The position numbers and the translations under genes are program-made. A DNA stretch of 52,082 bases. Origin: Microcystis aeruginosa W13-11 (lineage in GTDB: Bacteria; Cyanobacteriota; Cyanobacteriia; Cyanobacteriales; Microcystaceae). Of the stretch, positions 17,515 to 26,353 are shown piece after piece. The DNA lies in contig JAADBR010000008.1 of the NCBI GenBank assembly GCA_009995705.1, positions 1-52,082 of the forward strand, read 5' to 3'. The notes beneath the pieces are model-generated. The model worked only from the letters and a program-made list of their open reading frames with translations. It made no database searches and was not told where the DNA came from. Positions within the stretch are counted from its first letter, which is position 1. Every line of letters starts with the position of its first letter.

Positions 17515-17610
17515 TTTAAATTACCATTAAGACGGGATAATATCCAGTTATCTGGCTGCATCTCAGACAACATTGAGAGGCAGCCTCAATATTCCCCAGA
17601 AAACGCTCGA

Positions 17611-18096
17611 TTACCAGCTAATTACTTTAACCGTTTCCTTAAATAAATTTGCTTCTAGGGAATCGGGGGAACTTGTCACCACACCGGCAATCAGATCTTC
17701 GGGTTTTATGGCTGCTTGTTTCATACAGGAGGGACAAATTAAGACTTTTCCCCCTTGACTGATGAAATCCACTAACATTGCTTGCAGGGTTTTACCAGTG
17801 ATACCGTTAGTGTGTTGAGGAATGGTCGTCGCTGCCAGGTGTACCCCTGTAATATTCAAAAAAATGGTGGTTGAGTGACCTTTTTTCAGCATATTGGTGG
17901 CGACACCAATGGCCATTGCAGCTCGCCAAGGATCATCGGTGGTTAAATTAACAAATAGATCGGATTTTTGTTGACCGACAGCGATTATTGCTTCGTTAGT
18001 TTGTAATGGAGAAAGGGAAGGATTAGCCAAGACTGGGATAGAGGTAACTAAGGATAATCCGACAAGGGAACCAAGGGCGAAAGATTTTAATAACAT
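17611..18096 (-). CDS. Secreted DsrE/DsrF-like protein
   Basis: This 161-residue protein has a signal peptide (LLKSFALGSLVGLSLVTSIP followed by VLANPS, likely cleaved after ALA/VLAN region). The mature part follows the DsrE fold: SDLFVNLTTDDPWRAAMAIG, then a Lys-Lys-Gly-His turn, TTIFLNITGVHLA, and GGKVLICPSCMKQAAI. The two cysteines in ICPSCM sit where DsrE-type sulfur carriers hold a reactive Cys. The family traffics sulfur or forms a small alpha/beta trimer, and a periplasmic version of unknown partner is common. The sequence ends in FKETVKVISW. It is transcribed alone. Confidence 0.75.
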   Translation of the reverse strand: MLLKSFALGSLVGLSLVTSIPVLANPSLSPLQTNEAIIAVGQQKSDLFVNLTTDDPWRAAMAIGVATNMLKKGHSTTIFLNITGVHLAATTIPQHTNGITGKTLQAMLVDFISQGGKVLICPSCMKQAAIKPEDLIAGVVTSSPDSLEANLFKETVKVISW

Positions 18097-18239
18097 TTTC
18101 TTGTCCTCTTGCTGCTGGGTGCAATGAAAACATTTTCATTATGATAACTTCTGGAAAATCTTGTCAACAGACAGCCTGTCAAACTTTAATTTTTGTTGCG
18201 GATAACAAAAACGATCTACTAATTAAAGATAATAATTAT

Positions 18240-19919
18240 TTACTTTTCTAGCATTTTATCTAATCTTTCTTGAATCAATAAAGCCAGGGAAGAACGCAAA
18301 AAAAATAAACCAAATAACCCAGCCAAACTGAAGGGAATAATAGCTAGTTTGCTATAGTTAGTGTTTAATAAAAATATGGCTGAGATAAGGCTAAACCCCA
18401 ATAGACAGACATTAATTAATACTTTAATTCCTAGATAAATTTTTTTTAGAAGTCGTTCATTTTCCCGTGACTTAACTTGAAAAACTAAATTTCCTCGCTC
18501 GATTTTTTCCTCTAATTGACGGATCATTCTTTCGTTTTTATTACCTTTTTGCCATTGTTGTTTAAGAAAAGTGCGAGCTTGATTAGCTAGGGTAAGCATG
18601 GTGTTGGTAGTTCCTCCCGATACTGCTAGACTTTTCACAAAAGGTTGACTAGCTGCTAATAAATTATACTGGGGATCTAAAGAGCGAGCAATCCCATCCA
18701 AAGTGGTGACAGATTTAATAATAAAAGTCATTTGGGGAGGTAAGCGAAAAGGTTGCTGTTTAAACATTAAATACACTTGATCGCTAATTTGTTCAAAGAC
18801 CCTCACATCTACCGGTTTATCGCGAAATTCATCTAAGAGAAACTGCACAATATTTCGCACAGGTTCCAGATCTCTAACAGGTTCAATTAAACCCATATAC
18901 ACCAGAGTTTTTAAGACTGTTTCCGTATCCTTTCTCAAGACAGCGAAAAAGGTTTCGATCATTTGATCTTTAGCGACGGATTTTACCTCGAACATCGTGC
19001 CGAAATCGTAGAAAATTAACTCCCCTTCCTGACTGACTGCCATATTACCCGGATGGGGATCCGATTGAAAAAAACCATCCTGTAATAGTTGTTTGAGATA
19101 GGAACAGATACCCAGTTGAATAATCCCATCTACGTTAATACCATTAGCTAGTAAAGTCTCTCGATCATCGACTTTAATCCCCGGCACATACTCCAAAGTT
19201 AATACCTTGCGGGTGGTATATTGCCAGTAAACTAAAGGGACTTTTACTTGAGGATAATTCTTAAAATTTTCCCGAAAGCGATCAGCATTTTTGCCCTCAT
19301 GAATATAATCGATTTCTTGAAAGAGTAGCTCAAAGAATTCTTGATAGATAGCTTCTAGATTATATTTTTTCACCACGGGGAAAATATTTAACCAACGGGT
19401 GAGACGATGCAACAATTCAAAATCGAGATTAAATAGTCCTTCTAGATTCGGTCTTTGTACCTTAATAACGACTTCTTCCCCACTTAATAACTGCGCTCGA
19501 TGCACTTGTCCTAAACTGGCACAAGCGAGGGGAGACACGGTAAAACTTGTAAATAAATTATCTAGGGGTTGTCCTAATTCTATTTCAATGACTCGGATCG
19601 CTTCCTGACTATTAAATTCAGGAACTCGATCCTGTAATTGGGTTAATTGTTCGATATATTCGAGCGGAATTAAATCTGCTCGCGTCGATAAAGATTGTCC
19701 AATTTTAATAAAAGTTGGCCCCAAATTTATGAGGCGATCTACTAACCATTTCGCTCTCCTTTGCCGTTTTTTGCCCCTATTAGCTCCCGTTAAACGATCC
19801 CAGAGCAAAAAAGTCAAAAACTGCATTGTAAAGCTAAATATCTCCAATTGACGAACAATCGGCGATCGCAAGCTTTGCTGCCAATGTAAAGACTTCGAGG
19901 AATCAAAGGGAGTAATCAT
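18240..19919 (-). CDS. ABC1 family atypical kinase (AarF/UbiB-like)
   Basis: At 559 residues, with kinase-like core and two C-terminal membrane helices (KVLINVCLLGFSLISAIFLL and LAIIPFSLAGLFGLFFL), it matches cyanobacterial ABC1K proteins. Signature motifs are KIGQSLSTRADLIP (the KxGQ motif), ASLGQVHRAQLLSGEEVVIK with the Ala-rich nucleotide loop, SDPHPGNM and IFYDFGTMF (the metal-binding Asp). ABC1 kinases support quinone and prenyl-lipid metabolism at membranes; plastid members regulate tocopherol and plastoquinone, which suits the tocopherol cyclase nearby, though linkage is not proof. The start follows a run of AGTTATCAG repeats. Confidence 0.92.
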   Translation of the reverse strand: MITPFDSSKSLHWQQSLRSPIVRQLEIFSFTMQFLTFLLWDRLTGANRGKKRQRRAKWLVDRLINLGPTFIKIGQSLSTRADLIPLEYIEQLTQLQDRVPEFNSQEAIRVIEIELGQPLDNLFTSFTVSPLACASLGQVHRAQLLSGEEVVIKVQRPNLEGLFNLDFELLHRLTRWLNIFPVVKKYNLEAIYQEFFELLFQEIDYIHEGKNADRFRENFKNYPQVKVPLVYWQYTTRKVLTLEYVPGIKVDDRETLLANGINVDGIIQLGICSYLKQLLQDGFFQSDPHPGNMAVSQEGELIFYDFGTMFEVKSVAKDQMIETFFAVLRKDTETVLKTLVYMGLIEPVRDLEPVRNIVQFLLDEFRDKPVDVRVFEQISDQVYLMFKQQPFRLPPQMTFIIKSVTTLDGIARSLDPQYNLLAASQPFVKSLAVSGGTTNTMLTLANQARTFLKQQWQKGNKNERMIRQLEEKIERGNLVFQVKSRENERLLKKIYLGIKVLINVCLLGFSLISAIFLLNTNYSKLAIIPFSLAGLFGLFFLRSSLALLIQERLDKMLEK

Positions 19920-19955
19920 TAGTTATCAGTTATCAGTTATCAGCAAAACCGATCT

Positions 19956-20050
19956 ACAGCGTTTCTTGTCAAGGTGAAGTATAAATTAAACCTTGCCGAG
20001 GGAAGGATTCCAGTCGCAAAAATGCACCTCATCTATCTGAGAAACGCTGT
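19956..20050. repeat. MITE-like element with 11-bp perfect inverted ends
   Basis: ACAGCGTTTCT (19956-19966) and AGAAACGCTGT (20040-20050) are exact inverted copies that bound a 95-bp element. It lies between the convergent-looking ends of the ABC1 kinase and crtH region, without coding content. The immediate left flank is a tandem AGTTATCAGTTATCAG run. Confidence 0.65.
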
Positions 20051-20105
20051 CAAGTGTTACCTTCCCGTTTCCGAATTCGCCGGTAAAAATCCTGATTTTC
20101 AGCTT

Positions 20106-21617
20106 TTAATCTCTGGGACGAGGTAAACCCAGATCCACCGATAGAAGATGACTGCAAGCAAAACCAGAAAAGGCCACCGCGTTTAATCCTTGACCGGGGA
20201 AGGTACTATCTCCCACACAATAAAGATTAGGAATAGCTGTACGATTAAAGGGCATTCCTAATAAACCGAACAGTTTTCTTCGCGGTATCGGCCCGTAAGT
20301 GCCATCGATTCTATTCAAAAAGCGGCGATGGGTGCGAGCCGTGCCAATTTCGATATAATCTAATTCTGTATCTAGTTTGGGAAAGAGTTTTTTCAGGCGC
20401 TCGATAAGACGATGAGCAGCGGCCTCTTTTTTCTGTTGATATTCTTGGGGAGGCAGTTTTTGCCATTGATCAATCCAGCTAGGGGTGAAAGTATGAATGA
20501 TATGATGGTCCGGAGGTGCGAGGGAGGGATCGAGTAAGGTAGGAATAGAAACAAAGATAGTTCCCTGTTCTGCTTCCATATTTTCCCAATCTTCTAGTAA
20601 AATATGGTGACATTCGCTTCCTGATGGTAACACATCGGCCTTGACACCCAGATGCAAACTCAGGAAACTGGGGGATTTTTGATAGCGTTTTTGCCATTTT
20701 TTTTCGCTACCCGGGAGAGATTCCGGGGGGAGTAGTTTCTCGAAGGTATCCCAACGGGTGGCATTAGAAACAATCTTTTTCGCGTAATATTCCTTACCAT
20801 TGGTCAATCTTACCCCGATCGCTCGTCCTGCATCTAAAATAATCTTATTCACTCTCGCTTGATACTGGATTTCACCACCAGCTTTTTCCAATCCCGCGAC
20901 TAACTTGAGAGCAATCTGTCCCACTCCCCCCCGGGGATAGTTAATTCCCCCGTAATGGCGATCGCTAAAGACCATTCCCGCATTAATCATCGGAGTGCGA
21001 TCGGCGGGTACTACCGACCAACAATAACACTCCATATCGATAAATTTCAATAATTGCGGGTCTTGAATATATTTTCTGGCCACATCTCCCGCATTTTGGG
21101 GTAAATACTTGACCAATCCCAAACAGGATAAAGGATGCTGGAAAAAAACCCTAGTCAGATAGCGGGGTTCTTCCAGCGATAGTAAATCCATACTATTGAG
21201 ACAATTAAAAACCTGCCAGCATTCATCGTAAAAGCGCCGAATACCGGTTTTTTCTGCGGGAAAATGGCTAATTAATTCCTGTAAAAATTGTTCGTAGTCG
21301 CGATGAACTTTGAAGTCTAATCCATCCGGGAGATGATAATGGATCTGGACGGGATCGGCAATGGTTTCGATACTCATATCCACCGCTGCCAAAGCTTTGG
21401 TTAGGAGGTTAGTCGTCCCCTTTGTGCCAAAACCAAAAATCATCGAAGCACCCACATCAAAACGATAACCCTCTCGTTCAAAATAACCCGCGCTGCCCCC
21501 TGGAATCAGATAACTTTCTAAAACTAAGACTTTTGCTCCTTTTGCCGCTAATTGCGTCGCTGTCACCAATCCCCCGATTCCCGACCCAATCACGATCGCA
21601 TCGTACTGATTACTCAT
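20106..21617 (-). CDS. crtH: CrtH, carotenoid cis-trans isomerase (CrtISO)
   Basis: This 503-residue flavoprotein starts with the dinucleotide fold [20 protein letters not shown] and the [23 protein letters not shown] loop, and ends with [20 protein letters not shown], the C-terminal FAD-binding segment of the phytoene desaturase family. [15 protein letters not shown] and [20 protein letters not shown] are typical of the isomerase branch. CrtH turns poly-cis-lycopene, made by the PDS/ZDS route, into all-trans lycopene on thylakoid membranes. The length and both FAD motifs are intact. No neighbouring carotenoid gene is present, which is usual in cyanobacteria. Confidence 0.93.
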   Translation of the reverse strand: MSNQYDAIVIGSGIGGLVTATQLAAKGAKVLVLESYLIPGGSAGYFEREGYRFDVGASMIFGFGTKGTTNLLTKALAAVDMSIETIADPVQIHYHLPDGLDFKVHRDYEQFLQELISHFPAEKTGIRRFYDECWQVFNCLNSMDLLSLEEPRYLTRVFFQHPLSCLGLVKYLPQNAGDVARKYIQDPQLLKFIDMECYCWSVVPADRTPMINAGMVFSDRHYGGINYPRGGVGQIALKLVAGLEKAGGEIQYQARVNKIILDAGRAIGVRLTNGKEYYAKKIVSNATRWDTFEKLLPPESLPGSEKKWQKRYQKSPSFLSLHLGVKADVLPSGSECHHILLEDWENMEAEQGTIFVSIPTLLDPSLAPPDHHIIHTFTPSWIDQWQKLPPQEYQQKKEAAAHRLIERLKKLFPKLDTELDYIEIGTARTHRRFLNRIDGTYGPIPRRKLFGLLGMPFNRTAIPNLYCVGDSTFPGQGLNAVAFSGFACSHLLSVDLGLPRPRD

Positions 21618-21762
21618 AACCCAACTTTATAAATTTTTGTTTCAGTCTCCCATTGTAACCCTTGACTAGCGGTCAGTTATCGGCCAGATATTTGGGAGCA
21701 GAAAATTTTTGGGGAGAGATGAAAAGTTGGTAAAAGGAAAAAAGTCCGGCTGTCTTATTCTT

Positions 21763-21898
21763 TGTGTGATCAGTTTAACTTACTCTAGAAGTGATCAATC
21801 TTTGTGTCCTCCGTGTCTGGTGTGGTTCCTTCCACTCGCTCGCCAGCAGGACTGTATCTTAGAACACATTTTACCCACCAAACCTAAGAGAGCCAAAG
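21763..21898. repeat. Dispersed repeat, uninterrupted copy
   Basis: The left part (TGTGTGATCAGTTTAACTTAC) matches 35916-35936. The right part, from GATCAATCTTTGTG through TATCTTAGAACACATTTTAC to GAGAGCCAAAG, matches 36147-36242. In the second locus the two halves are separated by a small element with inverted ends. Confidence 0.65.
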
Positions 21899-21987
21899 TC
21901 CTGACAAATCCCGCTGCTTGACATATTTGGATTTAGGTGATATTATCTTGCGGAAAGACAGACAGCGCTACTGTTATAAAGAACATT

Positions 21988-22118
21988 GGCTCTTCTCGTT
22001 TCTGTATGGAAGGGAGAAGAATAGGGGTAATTTTCCGTAAATATACTCTTCAAAGCCTTGCCTAGCAAGACTCGTCCGAATAATAAGCACTGACTACCAT
22101 ACAAGGTCGAGGAGAGCC
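21988..22118. repeat. Large imperfect inverted repeat in the capD-like leader
   Basis: The 22-base arm at 21988-22009 (GGCTCTTCTCG...TGTATGG) pairs with 22097-22118 (CCATACA...CGAGGAGAGCC) at 17 of 22 positions, leaving an 87-base interior. It ends 37 bases before the start codon at 22156. It may be a small mobile element or a structured leader RNA. Confidence 0.5.
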
Positions 22119-22155
22119 AAATAATTTTACCTAAGATTAATTAATCAATTGGATA

Positions 22156-24060
22156 ATGTATAAAAAACTGGCGAACAAAATCCTTAAATTGGCTAATTGC
22201 CTATCTAGGTCATCGAAGCGATCTCTTTTAATGATCACCGATTGCCTTGTTTTTTGTCTAAGCATCTATCTGGCCTTCTCTCTCAGGTTTAATCTGAGCC
22301 TCGAACATCAGGAAATTAGACCTTTTTTAGGGCCAATATTGGGCTTAATTGCCATTAAAACTCTAGTTTTCCATCTCAAAGGTATTTACAGTCCCGTAGT
22401 ACGTTATACAGGATTAGAGTTTCTTTCCTCCGTACTGCACGCGGTTCTCTATAGTTCAGGGGTTTTAATCATTCTGGCCTACTTTCAAGGGGATGCCTTT
22501 TTGCCGCGTTCAGTCCTGATTATCGACGCATTGTTAACCCTAGTATTGGTTATCGGGGTGAGATTGTTGATTCGTTCTGTCTTTCACCGTCTGAATATTT
22601 ACGTCAGTAGTGTGGATAGAGAACCGACAATTGTTATCTATGGTGCGGGGGTTGTGGGTCGTCAATTGGCACGTTCCCTACAAAATGACCCCCACTATCG
22701 TTTATTGGCCTTTGTTGATGATAATCCCGATTTTCAGCACCGAGTTATCCAAGGCTTTAGGGTTTATTCCCCCTCTCAATTGGCACGACTGCATCAAAAA
22801 ACAGCCTTTGACTGGGTTATTCTCGCTATTCCTAATGTAGCCAAGGCCAGAAAGCGGCAAATCATCGAAAGTCTAGAAACTTTACCCATCGACATTAAAA
22901 CCGTTCCTCCCCTCTCAAAAATTTTATCGGGAGAAACGACCATCAATCAGATTCGCAGTGTCGATGTCTCGGAATTATTAGGACGGGAAGAAATTCTACC
23001 TCATCCCGAACTTTTGGGAAAAAATGTCACCGGTAAAGCGGTGTTAGTCACCGGGGGTGGTGGGTCCATCGGTTCGGAATTATGCCGACAAATCGCCTTC
23101 CTCAAGCCAAAATGCCTGGTAATCTACGAATTAAACGAGTTTTCACTCTACAAAATCGATCTCGATTTAAGTGAAAATTATAGCGATTTACGCAAATATG
23201 CCTATTTAGGCAATGTTCTCGACCGCAATCATCTGGCCAGAGTTATCCAACAACACCAGATTGAGACAATTTATCACACGGCCGCCTATAAGCACGTTCC
23301 CCTTGTGGAAGCCAATGCTAGTCAGGGGGTTTACACTAATGTTTGGGGGACTTTAAATGTTGCTCAGACTGCGATCGAGAATTCAGTTAGTAATTTAGTT
23401 CTTATTTCCACCGATAAGGCCGTCAGACCGACTAACATTATGGGGGCCAGCAAACGCTGTGCTGAGTTAGTTATACAAGCTTTGGCCGCTTTACCCGACA
23501 GTTCCACCTGTTGCGCGCTCGTCCGCTTTGGCAATGTTCTTGATAGTAGCGGTTCCGTGGTGCCGCGTTTCCGGGAACAAATCGCCCAACGTAAGAATAT
23601 TACCCTCACCCATCGCGATATTATTCGCTATTTTATGTCTATTCCGGAGGCGGTGCGTTTGGTTATACAAGCGGGAGCCATGGCTAAGGGGGGTGAGATA
23701 TTCCTGTTAGATATGGGTGAACCGGTAAAAATTTACGATTTGGCCCTACAGATGATTCGTTTAAGTGGCTTGGAATTAGGGCAAGATATCGATATTGAAA
23801 TCACGGGATTAAGACCGGGGGAAAAACTCTACGAAGAATTATTAATCGATACCGATAAAGCTCGTCCCACCGCTCACCCAAAGATTTTTTGCGCTAATGA
23901 ACACTTTCTTGCTTGGGAAAAATTGCAAATCAAATTAGAGCAATTGCTTAATTCTATCCAACTTAATGACCGTCAGGGTTTAGTTAAGTCCCTACAAGAT
24001 TTAGTTCCTGAATACCAGCCTCCCCAACCAATGGCCAGTAATTTGTCAAGTCAAAAGTGA
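22156..24060 (+). CDS. Membrane nucleotide-sugar 4,6-dehydratase, CapD/WbpM type
   Basis: This 634-residue protein has four N-terminal membrane helices (about residues 20-125), a first Rossmann domain (VIYGAGVVGRQLARSL, LLAFVDDNPDF) and a second SDR domain (AVLVTGGGGSIGSELCRQIA, IYHTAAYKHVPLVE, STDKAVRPTNIMGASKRCAE). The SDR catalytic Tyr is replaced by Met (MGASK), as is known for the large WbpM-type enzymes, while the Thr-Asp-Lys and Lys are kept. Such enzymes dehydrate UDP-GlcNAc and start the synthesis of 2,6-dideoxy aminosugars for capsule, exopolysaccharide or O-antigen. No other polysaccharide gene is adjacent. The ribosome site is weak (GGATA). Confidence 0.92.
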   Translation: MYKKLANKILKLANCLSRSSKRSLLMITDCLVFCLSIYLAFSLRFNLSLEHQEIRPFLGPILGLIAIKTLVFHLKGIYSPVVRYTGLEFLSSVLHAVLYSSGVLIILAYFQGDAFLPRSVLIIDALLTLVLVIGVRLLIRSVFHRLNIYVSSVDREPTIVIYGAGVVGRQLARSLQNDPHYRLLAFVDDNPDFQHRVIQGFRVYSPSQLARLHQKTAFDWVILAIPNVAKARKRQIIESLETLPIDIKTVPPLSKILSGETTINQIRSVDVSELLGREEILPHPELLGKNVTGKAVLVTGGGGSIGSELCRQIAFLKPKCLVIYELNEFSLYKIDLDLSENYSDLRKYAYLGNVLDRNHLARVIQQHQIETIYHTAAYKHVPLVEANASQGVYTNVWGTLNVAQTAIENSVSNLVLISTDKAVRPTNIMGASKRCAELVIQALAALPDSSTCCALVRFGNVLDSSGSVVPRFREQIAQRKNITLTHRDIIRYFMSIPEAVRLVIQAGAMAKGGEIFLLDMGEPVKIYDLALQMIRLSGLELGQDIDIEITGLRPGEKLYEELLIDTDKARPTAHPKIFCANEHFLAWEKLQIKLEQLLNSIQLNDRQGLVKSLQDLVPEYQPPQPMASNLSSQK

Positions 24061-24088
24061 AAAAGAGGAGTTTTACCTCTCCTCTTTT
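24061..24088. terminator. Bidirectional terminator between capD-like gene and a small minus-strand gene
   Basis: AAAAGAGGAG (24061-24070) pairs with CTCCTCTTTT (24079-24088) around eight bases, with T-runs on both strands (TTTTTG on plus, TTTT on minus). It begins right after the stop at 24060 and precedes the end of the minus-strand gene at 24101, so it can serve both. Confidence 0.75.
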
Positions 24089-24100
24089 TGACAAAATTTA

Positions 24101-24289
24101 TTAATCTAATTGAACCGAATGCTCTTGTTTTAATTGCTTTTGAATGGTTTTTACTGTCTGCTCAATTTTATTGATACCGCGAGAAGAAGGGCGATTTATT
24201 CTATCAGCTAGAGGTGAAGTTTGTTGAATAGCGATGCTTAAATAAAGAGGAAAAGCGAGGGTAAAGGCTAAAAAAAGACGTTGTAACAT
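24101..24289 (-). CDS. Small exported protein, unknown
   Basis: This 62-residue product has a hydrophobic N-terminal segment (LQRLFLAFTLAFPLYLSIAI) that would act as a signal peptide or anchor, then a short basic and Gln-rich helix (INKIEQTVKTIQKQLKQEH). GGGAGTGAATC precedes the ATG and supplies a plausible ribosome site. It is convergent with the capD-like gene and shares its terminator. No family is recognised. Its small size leaves room for doubt. Confidence 0.5.
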   Translation of the reverse strand: MLQRLFLAFTLAFPLYLSIAIQQTSPLADRINRPSSRGINKIEQTVKTIQKQLKQEHSVQLD

Positions 24290-24491
24290 GATTCACTCCC
24301 ACAAAAGTTTTTCAGCGATTATTTAGCCGGCTGAAACCTCTCCCAGAATAACGACTAACTAGGAAAATTTCAGCCAGTTTGTGACAGTCCAGCAATTGGT
24401 GGGGCAATCCTAAAGAATTAGCGCTGAAACCCTCAACCCTAGACCAAGAGTCTGATACATTGGTCTAAGAATATGATCGATCGCTCTATCT

Positions 24492-25526
24492 ATGCACAAA
24501 ATTCCAGTTACTGTGATCACGGGTTTTCTGGGTGCGGGAAAAACTACCCTCATCCGTCATCTACTGCAAAATAATCAAGGCCGCCGGGTGGCCGTTATGG
24601 TCAATGAATTCGGAGAAGTGGGAATTGATGGTGATTTATTGAAAAGTTGTCAGACCTGCGACGACAACCCTAACGATAATATTGTGGAATTGACCAACGG
24701 TTGTCTGTGCTGCACAGTACAAGAAGAATTTCTCCCCACCATGCAGAAATTGCTGGAGCGACGGCAACAGTTGGATTGTATGTTGATCGAAACTTCGGGA
24801 TTAGCTTTACCTAAACCTCTGGTTCAAGCTTTTCGCTGGCCGGAAATCCGCAACGGTGCCACGGTGGACGGGGTAATCACGGTGGTGGATGGTTTTGCTA
24901 TCGCTAGGGGTCGTCTGGTGGCGGATTTAGACGCTTTAACCGCACAAAGGCAAGCGGATCCCAATTTAGAACACGAAACGCCTATTGAGGAGTTATTTGA
25001 GGATCAGTTAGCCTGCGCTGACCTGGTACTCTTAACTAAAACCGATCTCATCAGCGAAATTGAATTAGAAAAAATTATTAATTGGCTGAAAACACAACTG
25101 CGATCGACGGTAAAAATAGTTACTTGTGCTGATGGACAAATTAGCCCCGATGTGCTATTGGGATTTAATGCCGCCGTCGAGGATAATTTAGCTAGTCGTC
25201 CTAGTCATCATGATCACGAGGAAGAACACGATCACGATGAGGAGATCAATTCTGTGCAGTTTTGCCTCGATTCTCCCGTAGATGCCCGAATTTTGACCCA
25301 ACGGATCAAGGAATTGGTGGCTCGAGAAGAAATCTATCGGGTTAAGGGATTTGTTAATGTGGCCAATAAACCGATGCGTATGGTGTTACAGGGTGTCGGC
25401 GATCGCTTTGATTCTTTCTTCGATCGACCCTGGCAATCCACGGAAACTCGGCAAACTCGCTTGGTCTTTATCGGCCGATCCCTCGATGGTCAGAGAATCG
25501 AGCAGGCCTTAACTAGGGTTGGCTGA
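24492..25526 (+). CDS. CobW/COG0523 family G3E GTPase (metal chaperone)
   Basis: This 344-residue protein has Walker A GFLGAGKTTLIRHLL (about residues 11-25), an NEFGEVGIDGDLL switch, the metal site NGCLCCTVQEEF (CxCC), Walker B IETSGLALPKPLV, and LLTKTDLIS as the G4 NKxD-like motif. A His/Asp/Glu-rich loop (HHDHEEEHDHDEE, about 235-250) separates it from the CobW C-terminal domain. G3E GTPases deliver metals such as Zn, Co or Ni. The His-rich loop and CxCC suit zinc, but the metal cannot be told from sequence. There is no recognisable Zur operator upstream, and the gene stands alone. Confidence 0.9.
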   Translation: MHKIPVTVITGFLGAGKTTLIRHLLQNNQGRRVAVMVNEFGEVGIDGDLLKSCQTCDDNPNDNIVELTNGCLCCTVQEEFLPTMQKLLERRQQLDCMLIETSGLALPKPLVQAFRWPEIRNGATVDGVITVVDGFAIARGRLVADLDALTAQRQADPNLEHETPIEELFEDQLACADLVLLTKTDLISEIELEKIINWLKTQLRSTVKIVTCADGQISPDVLLGFNAAVEDNLASRPSHHDHEEEHDHDEEINSVQFCLDSPVDARILTQRIKELVAREEIYRVKGFVNVANKPMRMVLQGVGDRFDSFFDRPWQSTETRQTRLVFIGRSLDGQRIEQALTRVG

Positions 25527-26353
25527 ATAAATGTGAAATGTAGGCAAGCTAAGAGTTTTGTGGCTTTTCTCGCGAAACAGGTGCAAGATTTTGAGAGAAT
25601 CGTCGTTCAAAACCTTGCGTCTTCATTAGCCCGCGTCCTGTAGGGGCGAAGCATTCGGGCAATAACCTATCGGTGAAACCGTAGATTTTCTACCCGAATG
25701 CTTCGCCCTTACTTTTTGCCGCAAACCCTATTTATTCTCCCCTCTCCCTTCTCCCCCTCTACAATAATTACTCGCAGCCAGAAATAGGTTGGTTCGTACC
25801 ATACTTTGTGCTTTTTGTCAAAAAAACTTTTTTTTTGCAATAAAACTACACAAAAAAAAGATCATCGTTGGGGGTGAAATTGACTGATTTAACCGTCTTA
25901 ATTAGGATCACCTTCTAGGTGTGGCAAGGGTTTCAACCATTGCTGCCCAAAAAAGCACCAAATAACCCACTGTGAAATTCTATCAAATCGCTGTAACCAT
26001 TGCAACATCGTTGTTAAATAAAAATCTTTCTCAATTAATTCTTAAGAATTTGTAAATATTGCGAAATGTTAATTTAAATATTCTCAAGTTTTTGGAGTTA
26101 AAACATAATTTTTGCTTATCCTTGGTCAACATTGGGTTAGAAGTCAGTATTCTCCGAGTCGGGAGACAGTATTCAGGAGAGAGGAGACAGGTTTTAGATG
26201 TTGGGGTTTTAGTTCAATTTCCCCACTTCCCCACCTCCCACTGATCACTGATCACTGAAAAAGCTCCGGCAATCGATCGCCCGGATAGATAGTCAGGGAT
26301 TTGGGTTAGGGTAGTAAAAGATACAAATTACTCACCCTTCCAGACCAGAAATT
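25527..26353. other. 827-bp intergenic region, repeat-rich
   Basis: No supported gene. It contains the 16-bp inverted repeat at 25644-25708, a poly-A/T tract at about 25818-25860 and a tandem CACTGATCACTGATCACTGA repeat near 26240. A plus-strand frame at 26059-26244 has no ribosome site and covers low-complexity sequence. The promoter of the M3 peptidase gene must lie near its end. Confidence 0.65.
25644..25708. repeat. Element with 16-bp perfect inverted repeat
   Basis: GGGCGAAGCATTCGGG (25644-25659) and CCCGAATGCTTCGCCC (25693-25708) are exact inverted copies around 33 bases (AATAACCTATCGGTGAAACC and following). It resembles the small terminal-repeat elements common in Microcystis genomes; it has no coding content. 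Confidence 0.7.

Larger units (their letters stand above)
21618..22155. other. 538-bp intergenic region between crtH and capD-like gene
   Basis: It contains a repeat unit (21763-21898) shared with 35916-36242 and a large imperfect inverted repeat (21988-22118) in the leader of the downstream gene. A plus-strand open frame at 21709-21921 lacks a ribosome site and lies within the repeat, so I do not call it a gene. Confidence 0.6.

Noticed and set aside
21709..21921. Plus-strand open frame of 70 codons between crtH and the capD-like gene
   Set aside because: Lies inside a dispersed repeat and lacks a ribosome site; no protein-like composition.
26059..26244. Open frame in the gap before the M3 peptidase gene
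   Set aside because: Short, no ribosome site, covers tandem CTGATCA repeats.
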